DNA from: ANME-2 cluster archaeon
GTDB lineage: Archaea; Halobacteriota; Methanosarcinia; Methanosarcinales; Methanocomedenaceae
DNA: 13,295 nt
Direction of reading: 5' to 3'
Assembly: GCA_022353185.1 (NCBI GenBank)
Contig: JAKRWB010000086.1
Coordinates: forward strand, 1-13,295
Both the position numbers and the translations under genes were made by a program. Shown one piece after another: positions 1 through 5,656 of the stretch. Within the stretch, counting starts at the first letter, position 1. Each line of letters starts with the position of its first letter. The notes under the pieces are model-generated. The model worked only from the letters and a program-made list of their open reading frames with translations, was not told the origin of the DNA and did no database searches.

Positions 1-426
1 AAAATCCACCCGCCCCAGTTCACTATAATCCACCCTGTCATAGGAATAAATGTCAATGGTGTAATCCCCGTTCAGCCATGTGGTTGGTATTTGTTTCGAA
101 AAAACTACTTCTGATACTGTTGTGTAAGACCTGGAACGGTCCTCTATCAATTTTAAAAACACAATGTTATCATATGGGTCAGTTATTACCATGACATAGT
201 CCATGGCAACCAGGCGGTACTGGTTGTATGTGATGGGTGTAGTTATCTTAACCATCAATGTACTTTCTGGTACGAATACATTATCTTCCCTAACAATCAA
301 CTGGCCATTTCTTTCAGTTACAAAATCAATCTCAGGCATAGGGTTAGCTGATACTGTATTTACATTTATTATGAATGTCAGTAATATAATAACTATAATC
401 TGGATAACATATTGCCTGATAGTAAT
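1..426 (-). CDS. Secreted protein of unknown function, partial, apparent ATT start
   Basis: This open frame of 142 codons runs off the left edge, so the C-terminus is missing. Read from an ATT codon at 426, the protein begins with a basic N-terminus (TIRQ), a long hydrophobic stretch (residues 6-20) and a VSA cleavage site near residue 27, which is a typical Sec signal peptide. The mature part alternates short hydrophobic strands rich in Val, Ile and Tyr, suggesting a beta-sandwich surface domain; I recognise no family. A GGAG ribosome binding site lies at 434-437, seven bases before the ATT, and a TATA-like element at 457-464. The frame is closed upstream by a stop at 472-474, and no ATG, GTG or TTG lies between that stop and the signal peptide. 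The first in-frame ATG (339) would delete the signal peptide. The gene diverges from the neighbouring cytochrome, so a shared extracytoplasmic role is possible but unproven. Confidence 0.65.
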   Translation of the reverse strand, partial: MTIRQYVIQIIVIILLTFIINVNTVSANPMPEIDFVTERNGQLIVREDNVFVPESTLMVKITTPITYNQYRLVAMDYVMVITDPYDNIVFLKLIEDRSRSYTTVSEVVFSKQIPTTWLNGDYTIDIYSYDRVDYSELGRVDF

Positions 427-527
427 GGTATAGCTCCTCTCATCAAATTTTTTAGTAATATTTATGTTGGTTCAATTCCATTCGTAATTTATATCAAATA
501 TAATTATCTATTTGAAATGGAGTTTCT
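427..527. promoter_or_regulatory. Divergent AT-rich promoter region
   Basis: This 101-base gap separates two divergent genes for exported proteins. For the minus-strand gene there is a TATA-like TAAATATT (464-457) and a GAGAGGAG ribosome binding site (441-434). For the plus-strand cytochrome there is a TATA-like TTTATATC (488-495) and a GGAG (519-522) five bases before the ATG. The spacing places both transcription starts close to the genes, giving very short leaders. The elements were assigned by consensus only. Confidence 0.45.
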
Positions 528-1124
528 ATGAAGTGGGCAATAGCATTCATTATAATAATTTTGTCATTTACATCAACAGCAGTCAAAGCAACAGACTTTT
601 CTAAATCTGATTGGCATGATGCAATAATTTGTAATCCGTGCCACGAGAGCATCCTTCCCCAATCAGTATCTAAAGAGATATATGATGGATGCATATGCCA
701 TTATCCACCAGAGAAACCTGTTTGGAACAATGAGATTGATATTCAATCCATCAGAAAAATCCATGGGAATAAACCTTGTATCCAATGCCATATTAACAGT
801 ATAGGCTCACTTACATTGGATAATCTGCACAGGGCACATTATACTACCGATTGTGGGGATTGTCATGGAAATGACAAAATTATAAGACCTGAATATTCAG
901 AGTGTTCTTCGTGTCATAAGTCTGAGATTCATGGTGTTCATAATGACCTTGAAGGTCTGTGTGTTATATGCCATGGTAAATATGGAGAAGATACAGTAAA
1001 TAACTTCCAATCTGCCAATATGCCAGTAACTGCCGATGTAAGCATGCTTTTGGAAGACAAAAATCGAAAATTCCCGACCATCATAGAAGTGTTAACGTCT
1101 TTACTTCAGATAATTAAAATATGA
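528..1124 (+). CDS. Secreted multiheme cytochrome c, five CxxCH plus one CxCH
   Basis: The 198-residue product has a signal peptide (residues 1-21, hydrophobic core 4-14, AVKA cleavage site), so it should act outside the cytoplasmic membrane in electron transfer. Canonical heme-binding CxxCH motifs occur at residues 35-39, 84-88, 109-113, 126-130 and 145-149. A sixth site at 55-58 is C-I-C-H, with one residue rather than two between the cysteines. All 12 cysteines lie in these six sites. The six histidines outside them (30, 79, 101, 104, 135, 138) match the number of distal ligands needed for six bis-His hemes. The C-terminus (about 182-198) is a short hydrophobic or amphipathic tail, too short for a clear membrane anchor. 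The start is the ATG with GGAG five bases upstream. Multiheme cytochromes of this kind are common in cytochrome-containing Methanosarcinales and ANME archaea; the electron partner cannot be told from the sequence. Confidence 0.88.
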   Translation: MKWAIAFIIIILSFTSTAVKATDFSKSDWHDAIICNPCHESILPQSVSKEIYDGCICHYPPEKPVWNNEIDIQSIRKIHGNKPCIQCHINSIGSLTLDNLHRAHYTTDCGDCHGNDKIIRPEYSECSSCHKSEIHGVHNDLEGLCVICHGKYGEDTVNNFQSANMPVTADVSMLLEDKNRKFPTIIEVLTSLLQIIKI

Positions 1125-1150
1125 TATATGGAGCATAAATCCTTATTTGT

Positions 1151-1176
1151 AAAGTTAGTTACTCAGTACTAATTTT
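1151..1176 (+). terminator. Candidate hairpin downstream of the cytochrome gene
   Basis: An AT-rich inverted repeat, AAAGTTAGT (1151-1159) with ACTAATTTT (1168-1176), can form nine pairs including one G-U around an eight-base loop, 26 bases after the cytochrome stop. Its 3' arm ends in TTTT. This suits a transcription terminator, but low GC makes the fold weak. The rest of 1125-1258 shows no ORF or RNA gene that I can support. Confidence 0.3.
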
Positions 1177-1258
1177 ACATCCATTTCAGTTATCACTCCA
1201 TTAGAAACCTTTTTAGACTACCACCACACTATTAAGTGACTTACGATTGAGAAGTAAT

Positions 1259-2572
1259 ATGACAGGTAACATACTAGAGACCGCATCCTTAATTTTAAAA
1301 GAAGGCCCCATCTGCGACCACTGCATGGGCCGGATGTTCGCCAAGCTCTCCACAGGATTGTCCAACGACCAGCGTGGAGCTGCAGTAAAACTAACTCTTG
1401 CAATGGAAGCGGACCTAACACGCAACGAGACCTCAGACGATTCCATGCTAAAGTTGCTATCACATAGCAGCATCCATGCCAGGAAAAGCCTGAAAATGGA
1501 CAGTACACTTGATAAATGCTGGGTATGCAACGGCCTGTTCGAACAGCTTGATGCCTGGGCTGACCGAGTGGTCGATGCCCTTGATGGTTATGAATTTGAT
1601 ACATTCCTTATTGGCACCCGTCCATCAGGTCTGCTCATCGAGAACGAGGAGATACTATGGGCCGCATCAGGTACAGGATGGTCAGAACCCCTGAAAACCG
1701 AGATGAACCGTGAAGTAGGCAGGCGTGTAGAGGCCAGGCTCGGCAAAAAGGCCGACCTTAAAACCCCACACATCACAGCACTGCTGGACATAAACCGTGA
1801 GAATGTAGAACTTGAAATACGCTCACTGTATATTTACGGCCGGTACCGCAAAATGGTACGCGGCATACCCCAGACCCGCTGGCCATGTCGGGAATGCCGC
1901 GGCCGGGGGTGTGAGCGCTGTAATTTCACAGGAGCCATGTACCCCGAATCAGTGGATGAACTTATCAAACCCGAAGTGCTAAAAGCTACCGAGTCTGTAG
2001 ATACCGTATTCCACGGTGCGGGCCGGGAAGATATAGATGCCCTGATGCTGGGTAGCGGCAGACCCTTTATTGTCGAAGCCGAGGAACCACTGCGCCGCCA
2101 CATTGACCTTACCAGGCTACAGCACAGGATTAACCGCCATGCAGCAGGTAAAGTTGAAGTCGAGGGACTCAAATTTGTGTCTCACCGGGCAGTTGAAGCC
2201 ATCAAACAGGCAAAAGCAGATAAAGTTTATAGATTAAGAGTTACATTTAAGGGTCAGGTATCTAAAGAAAAGCTTATATCAGCTATTGACGTACTTGCCC
2301 GAACTCCCATAAACCAGAGAACACCTACAAGGGTATCCCACCGCAGGGCTGACCTCGAACGGGTGCGCACGATACACAATATAGAACTGGAACAAATATC
2401 CCCCGACGGCCTGAAAGCCACCATAGTGGTAAACTGCCAGGGAGGACTATACGTGAAAGAACTGGTATCCGGGGACGAAGGCCGTACAATACCCAACCTT
2501 ACCCAGGGTCTGGGTGTTGAGGCAAAAGTTACCGAACTGGACGTAATAAAAGTAGAAGAAACATTCATTTAA
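1259..2572 (+). CDS. pus10: tRNA pseudouridine(54/55) synthase Pus10
   Basis: Archaeal Pus10 converts uridines 54 and 55 of the tRNA T-loop to pseudouridine. The 437-residue product shows the family layout: an N-terminal zinc-binding region with CDHC (19-22) and CWVC (87-90) and the flanking GRMFAKLSTGLSN block, then a THUMP-containing part, then a cysteine-rich segment CRECRGRGCERC (210-221) followed by NFTG-MYPESV. The catalytic domain carries GREDIDALMLGSGRPF, with the catalytic aspartate in the EDID stretch (258-260). The C-terminal YVKELVSGDEGRT block is also typical. I chose the ATG at 1259; an in-frame TTG at 1247 would add four residues, and neither has a good ribosome binding site. 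It lies 20 bases upstream of rpl21e and may be co-transcribed with it. Confidence 0.95.
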   Translation: MTGNILETASLILKEGPICDHCMGRMFAKLSTGLSNDQRGAAVKLTLAMEADLTRNETSDDSMLKLLSHSSIHARKSLKMDSTLDKCWVCNGLFEQLDAWADRVVDALDGYEFDTFLIGTRPSGLLIENEEILWAASGTGWSEPLKTEMNREVGRRVEARLGKKADLKTPHITALLDINRENVELEIRSLYIYGRYRKMVRGIPQTRWPCRECRGRGCERCNFTGAMYPESVDELIKPEVLKATESVDTVFHGAGREDIDALMLGSGRPFIVEAEEPLRRHIDLTRLQHRINRHAAGKVEVEGLKFVSHRAVEAIKQAKADKVYRLRVTFKGQVSKEKLISAIDVLARTPINQRTPTRVSHRRADLERVRTIHNIELEQISPDGLKATIVVNCQGGLYVKELVSGDEGRTIPNLTQGLGVEAKVTELDVIKVEETFI

Positions 2573-2592
2573 CTTAATTGGAGGATATAACA

Positions 2593-2883
2593 TTGTCAAA
2601 ATCACACGGCGAGAGAAGGAAAACCAGATATAAATTAAAGAAATCCGTGCGGGAAAGAGGGCTCAGCCCCATATCACGTGCCATCCAGGAATTTGAAGTT
2701 GGACAATCTGTCCACATAAAACTGGACCCCAGTGTTCATAGAGGTATGTCCAATCCAAAATTCCATGGCAGGACTGGTAAAGTACTCGGACAAAGAGGCC
2801 GTGCATACATTGTAGCAGTCAGTGACGGGAACGCCACAAAACAGGTAATCCTGTTCCCGCAGCATCTGCGCCCCCAGTTATGA
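2593..2883 (+). CDS. rpl21e: Ribosomal protein L21e
   Basis: This is a 96-residue large-subunit ribosomal protein found in archaea and eukaryotes. The N-terminus SKSHGERRKTRYKL, the central IKLDPSVHRGM segment, the HGRTGKVLGQRGRAYIV block (SH3-like barrel) and the final HLRPQL are all characteristic. The start is a TTG at 2593: a strong GGAGG at 2580-2584 sits eight bases before it, and it gives the usual MSKSHG beginning. The earlier in-frame TTG at 2578 overlaps that ribosome binding site and is unlikely. The gene leads directly to rpoF, 32 bases downstream, a pairing commonly seen in archaea. Confidence 0.95.
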   Translation: MSKSHGERRKTRYKLKKSVRERGLSPISRAIQEFEVGQSVHIKLDPSVHRGMSNPKFHGRTGKVLGQRGRAYIVAVSDGNATKQVILFPQHLRPQL

Positions 2884-2915
2884 TTACGGATACACAGGTA
2901 TCCAGGTAGTTTTCT

Positions 2916-3266
2916 ATGATAGTTAAACAGGTATTTGACGAGAAAATGTTGACCATTGCAGAAGCAAAGGAAATTCTGGTAGATATCAGGGAGACCCGTG
3001 CTGAAATGGAAATGGAACTGGGATATGAACTCAGAAGAGCTATCAACCATGCAGAACATTCCTCCAAGACAAACGGAGCCAGTTCCAGGAAATTGGTGGA
3101 AGAATTGCTCAAACTGGAGAAAATGAAACCAGAGATTGCATTCCGTCTTGCCGATATAATGCCCACTTCTTTTGATGAGATACGGTCAATATATGCCAAG
3201 GAAAGATTCACGCTCTCCGAAGACGAACTCACACATATTTTAGATACTGTTACTGCCGCCTATTAG
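2916..3266 (+). CDS. rpoF: RNA polymerase subunit Rpo4 (RpoF, Rpb4 homologue)
   Basis: The 116-residue product is the archaeal counterpart of eukaryotic Rpb4, which with Rpo7 forms the stalk of RNA polymerase and helps in promoter opening and termination. An N-terminal strand region (MIVKQVFDEKMLTIAEAKEIL) is followed by a highly charged helical middle and the C-terminal HRDC-like helical part (LLKLEKMKPEIAFRLADIMPTSFDEIRSIYAKERF). The length and the LADIMP-x-DEIRSIYAKER signature are typical of archaeal RpoF. The gene lies between rpl21e and the DUF655 gene, an order conserved in many archaea. The ribosome binding site is weak (AGGT at 2903-2906), so it is probably translated from the rpl21e transcript. 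Confidence 0.93.
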   Translation: MIVKQVFDEKMLTIAEAKEILVDIRETRAEMEMELGYELRRAINHAEHSSKTNGASSRKLVEELLKLEKMKPEIAFRLADIMPTSFDEIRSIYAKERFTLSEDELTHILDTVTAAY

Positions 3267-3290
3267 ATTAGTCACCTGAAAAATGTAAAA

Positions 3291-3312
3291 GCTTATATGC
3301 AATGCTATGCAT
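3291..3312 (+). promoter_or_regulatory. TATA-like element overlapping an inverted repeat, upstream of the DUF655 gene
   Basis: In the 107-base gap after rpoF, an A-rich stretch and GCTTATATGC (3291-3300) resemble a BRE plus TATA box. It overlaps a perfect inverted repeat ATGCA-N6-TGCAT (3297-3312), which could be an operator. A second AT-rich element (about 3333-3346) lies closer to the gene and could be the TATA box instead. A GGGAG ribosome binding site (3360-3364) precedes the ATG at 3374. Transcription of the DUF655-ksgA-methyltransferase group may therefore start here, independently of rpoF. Confidence 0.4.
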
Positions 3313-3373
3313 AAAATTTGAATATAATTTGTAAAAAATATATATTTGGATATAAGGTTGGGAGTGGATAGGT

Positions 3374-3970
3374 ATGGTATTGGATAAAAAACCTCGAAGT
3401 GAAGATTGGGCATATGTATTGGATTATTTACCCTATGGAAATCCAGAGGATTCCAGACCATTGCACCAGAAAAAACCACTGGTACAGGCAGTAGGTGAAT
3501 CACATTTCGTGCTTATGGAACTGATGCCAAAAGGGGGAGCTGTACCTGGAACCCAGGACAAGGTGTATCTCGGTGAAGGTGACCGGGATATTATCGACCA
3601 TGTCAAGCGCAGAATAAACTACAATGAACTCACCCATGGAGCACAACTTGAACTACCATATATCCTGGAAAGCGTTATAGCTGGAAACGAACCCAAATAT
3701 GTCCGTTTCTTCAGTGATGCTTACCCCATAACAAACAGGCTTCACATGCTGGAACTACTTCCCGGTATCGGCAAGAAACTTATGTGGGGCATCATAGATG
3801 AACGAAAAAAGGGAGAATTCCACAGTTTCAAGGAACTCACAAACAGGGTTAAGGGCCTGCACACTCCCGATAAACTGATAGTTCATAGGATAATTGATGA
3901 ATTAAAGGACGAGAACGTAAAGTACCGTATTTTCACAACCCCGCCAAAGCCTCGTAGTCACAGCCGATGA
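3374..3970 (+). CDS. DUF655 family protein, OB-fold plus helix-hairpin-helix
   Basis: This 198-residue protein matches the archaeal DUF655 family, predicted to bind nucleic acid; its exact job is unknown. The N-terminal half (about 1-95) contains a WAYVLDYLPYG start and strand-rich segments consistent with an OB-like fold. The second half carries a helix-hairpin-helix signature LELLPGIGKKLMWGIIDERK (about 136-155), followed by F-x-x-F-x-E-L, and ends in a basic tail rich in Pro, Arg and Ser. The start is ATG with GGGAG nine bases upstream. Its stop overlaps the ksgA start (ATGA), so the two are probably translationally coupled. Consistent linkage with ksgA and rpoF in archaea suggests a link to rRNA or ribosome metabolism, which is an inference. 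Confidence 0.88.
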   Translation: MVLDKKPRSEDWAYVLDYLPYGNPEDSRPLHQKKPLVQAVGESHFVLMELMPKGGAVPGTQDKVYLGEGDRDIIDHVKRRINYNELTHGAQLELPYILESVIAGNEPKYVRFFSDAYPITNRLHMLELLPGIGKKLMWGIIDERKKGEFHSFKELTNRVKGLHTPDKLIVHRIIDELKDENVKYRIFTTPPKPRSHSR

Positions 3971-4728
3971 AGCCCAGGCTTGGACAACATTTCTTAATTG
4001 ACCCGCGTATACTTGAGAGGATAATCCGCTACGCAGACCTGAAAGTTTCAGATACCGTTCTGGAAATCGGAGGGGGTAACGGCATTCTTACAAAGAGACT
4101 GGCCGAAGCTGCCGGTAGTGTAGTTACCATCGAGCTGGACCGCGACCTCGCAGATGGACTGGCATTAATGTGCAGGGATTCCAATGTATCCGTGATACAC
4201 GGGGATGCACTGAAGGTCAAGCTGCCATATTTTAACAAGGTAGTGTCAAACTTACCCTACCAGATATCTTCTGAAATTACCTTCCGGTTGCTTGATACCG
4301 GATTTGAATATGCCGTTTTGATGTACCAGTTGGAGTTTGCAAAACGCATGCTAGCTGCCCCTGGAACTTCTGATTACAGCAGACTTTCAGTGACGGCACA
4401 GTACCATGCCTACATCGAAATGCTGGAAAATGTACCCCCTTCAGCATTTAAACCTCAACCCAGGGTTCAATCCGCCATATTAAAACTCACACCCAGGGAA
4501 GCGCCATATCATGTCAACGACCTGGATTTCTTTAACAGATTGTTAAAAGTAGTATTCGGACAACGCAGGAAAATGTTGAAAAATTCCATCACTTCTGCGA
4601 TATCCGTATTGGGTATTCCAATCGATAATATAACACGACTGGATGAAGTAATACTGCAACGCCGCCCTGAAACCCTCACACCACAAGAACTGGCTGAACT
4701 CTGCAACATCATCAGGGATGAAATATGA
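3967..4728 (+). CDS. ksgA: 16S rRNA (adenine-N6,N6)-dimethyltransferase KsgA
   Basis: KsgA/Dim1 dimethylates two adjacent adenines in the 3'-terminal hairpin of 16S rRNA during small-subunit assembly, using S-adenosylmethionine. The 253-residue product has GQHFL (6-10), the SAM-binding EIGGGNG (33-39), the acidic ELD (56-58) that contacts the SAM ribose, and the catalytic NLPY motif (95-98) followed by QISSEI. The C-terminal helical domain contains FGQRRKMLKN, also typical. The start overlaps the previous stop and the end overlaps the next start, both as ATGA, so the three genes are likely one translationally coupled operon. No key residue is missing. Confidence 0.95.
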   Translation: MKPRLGQHFLIDPRILERIIRYADLKVSDTVLEIGGGNGILTKRLAEAAGSVVTIELDRDLADGLALMCRDSNVSVIHGDALKVKLPYFNKVVSNLPYQISSEITFRLLDTGFEYAVLMYQLEFAKRMLAAPGTSDYSRLSVTAQYHAYIEMLENVPPSAFKPQPRVQSAILKLTPREAPYHVNDLDFFNRLLKVVFGQRRKMLKNSITSAISVLGIPIDNITRLDEVILQRRPETLTPQELAELCNIIRDEI

Positions 4729-5321
4729 CATCCATCAACTACCGCAATAAAACCGTGCAGATATTACCAAATGTTTATGAACCGGCTGAGGACAGTTTCC
4801 TGTTGGTTGATGCACTGCTGGAAATTATAGAGGACAAGAACAGTTTGCTTGAAGTAGGTTGTGGCAGCGGCATTGTTTCAGTATTTGCAAAAGACCACTG
4901 CCCAAAAGTGGTGGCTACTGACATCAACCCATATGCAGCACATTGTGCCCGGCTCAATGGTATAGACGTCATAAGGACAGACCTGTTTACAGGTATAAGG
5001 GGCACCTTTGACATAGTGGTTTTTAACCCACCATACTTGCCTACATCAGAAGATGAGCATGTAGGGGGCTGGGATGACATTATGCTTAATGGCGGCCCTG
5101 ACGGCAGGGACACTATCAGGCGGTTTGTAACAGAAGTGGGAACACATCTCAACCCGAGCGGACAGGTATTGATGTTAATATCCTCGCTTACAGGCATAAA
5201 AGAAGTATGCAACCTGATGCAGGGTGCAGGTATGTCTGTAAAAAAAGTAGCAGAATCGAGGCATTTTTTTGAAAAACTGGTAGTATTGAAAGGCCTTATA
5301 GATTCTAAAAATCAAGTATAG
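4725..5321 (+). CDS. HemK/Mtq2-like N5-glutamine methyltransferase
   Basis: The 198-residue protein is a class I SAM methyltransferase of the archaeal HemK (PrmC/Mtq2) group, whose members methylate the glutamine of the GGQ motif in the translation termination factor aRF1. Visible motifs are VYEPAEDS (17-24), the SAM-binding EVGCGSG (43-49), the acidic TDINPY (65-70) and the catalytic NPPY (101-104), which binds a planar amide or base. It lacks the N-terminal helical domain of bacterial PrmC, as is usual for the archaeal and eukaryotic Mtq2 form, which works with a Trm112-type partner. It is last in the DUF655-ksgA operon and converges on the DUF1699-like gene with only two bases between the stops. 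Another substrate cannot be excluded. Confidence 0.87.
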   Translation: MTSINYRNKTVQILPNVYEPAEDSFLLVDALLEIIEDKNSLLEVGCGSGIVSVFAKDHCPKVVATDINPYAAHCARLNGIDVIRTDLFTGIRGTFDIVVFNPPYLPTSEDEHVGGWDDIMLNGGPDGRDTIRRFVTEVGTHLNPSGQVLMLISSLTGIKEVCNLMQGAGMSVKKVAESRHFFEKLVVLKGLIDSKNQV

Positions 5322-5323
5322 GT

Positions 5324-5605
5324 TCAAATCTCAACAATCTTATACTTATCAATATCAGTCCTATGTCCCCAGACATTTCCCACATTGATCTCTATATTAT
5401 TCATAGAGAGTATTTTTCTCGTGGTATTGGACAAAGTATTGTAATAAGATACGGGGAGCTGAATCATTTTGATTTTCGGATTTTTGCGGATTATATTGAA
5501 TATATCCTTTTCTGATGGTCTGAAACAAAAATGGATATTATCATCCTTGGATGTTATCTCTTCCACATCTTTTTCAGAAGCCACTACACGAAATAATACT
5601 TCCAT
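5324..5605 (-). CDS. Small DUF1699-like protein
   Basis: The 93-residue product has no signal peptide or membrane segment. Its pattern (an initial strand, then IHFCFRPSEKDIFNIIRKNPKIKMIQLPVSYYNTLS, then VGNVWGHRTDIDKY) resembles DUF1699, a family I know mainly from Methanosarcinales with no assigned function; this match is from memory and not searched. The alternating charged helices and short strands suggest a compact alpha/beta fold. It lies 51 bases downstream of serA on the same strand but has its own TATA box close to its ATG. An AGGTAG (5617-5612) could be a ribosome binding site if transcription begins further upstream. Confidence 0.65.
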   Translation of the reverse strand: MEVLFRVVASEKDVEEITSKDDNIHFCFRPSEKDIFNIIRKNPKIKMIQLPVSYYNTLSNTTRKILSMNNIEINVGNVWGHRTDIDKYKIVEI

Positions 5606-5630
5606 AATAACTACCTGTAGTCTTTAACAC

Positions 5631-5638
5631 TATTTATA
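5631..5638 (-). promoter_or_regulatory. TATA box for the DUF1699-like gene
   Basis: On the minus strand TATAAATA lies 26-33 bases before the ATG at 5605, within the 51-base gap after serA. The usual archaeal spacing of about 25 bases from the box centre to the transcription start places initiation within a few bases of the ATG, so a leaderless or nearly leaderless transcript is expected. Confidence 0.5.
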
Positions 5639-5656
5639 ATTTTTGAGTAGTATAAC

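Noticed and set aside
203..433. Plus-strand ORF of 76 codons at the left end
   Set aside because: It is the shadow of the minus-strand secreted protein, which has a signal peptide, a ribosome binding site and a longer open frame.
467..482. GGTTCAATTCC resembles a tRNA T-arm or B-box
   Set aside because: The flanking bases form only a partial T-stem, and no D-arm, anticodon arm or acceptor stem surrounds it. It lies in a divergent promoter region.
1060..1140. Frameshift that removed a C-terminal membrane anchor from the cytochrome
   Set aside because: Other frames after the stop at 1124 show no membrane segment before stopping, so I see no evidence of a lost anchor.
5241..5270. A-run and T-run that could be a U-rich terminator
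   Set aside because: They lie inside the methyltransferase coding region and encode normal Lys and Phe residues; terminator use cannot be supported.
5320..5332. GGTTCAAATC resembles a tRNA T-loop
   Set aside because: No complementary T-stem or other tRNA arms; the bases are explained by the ends of two convergent genes.
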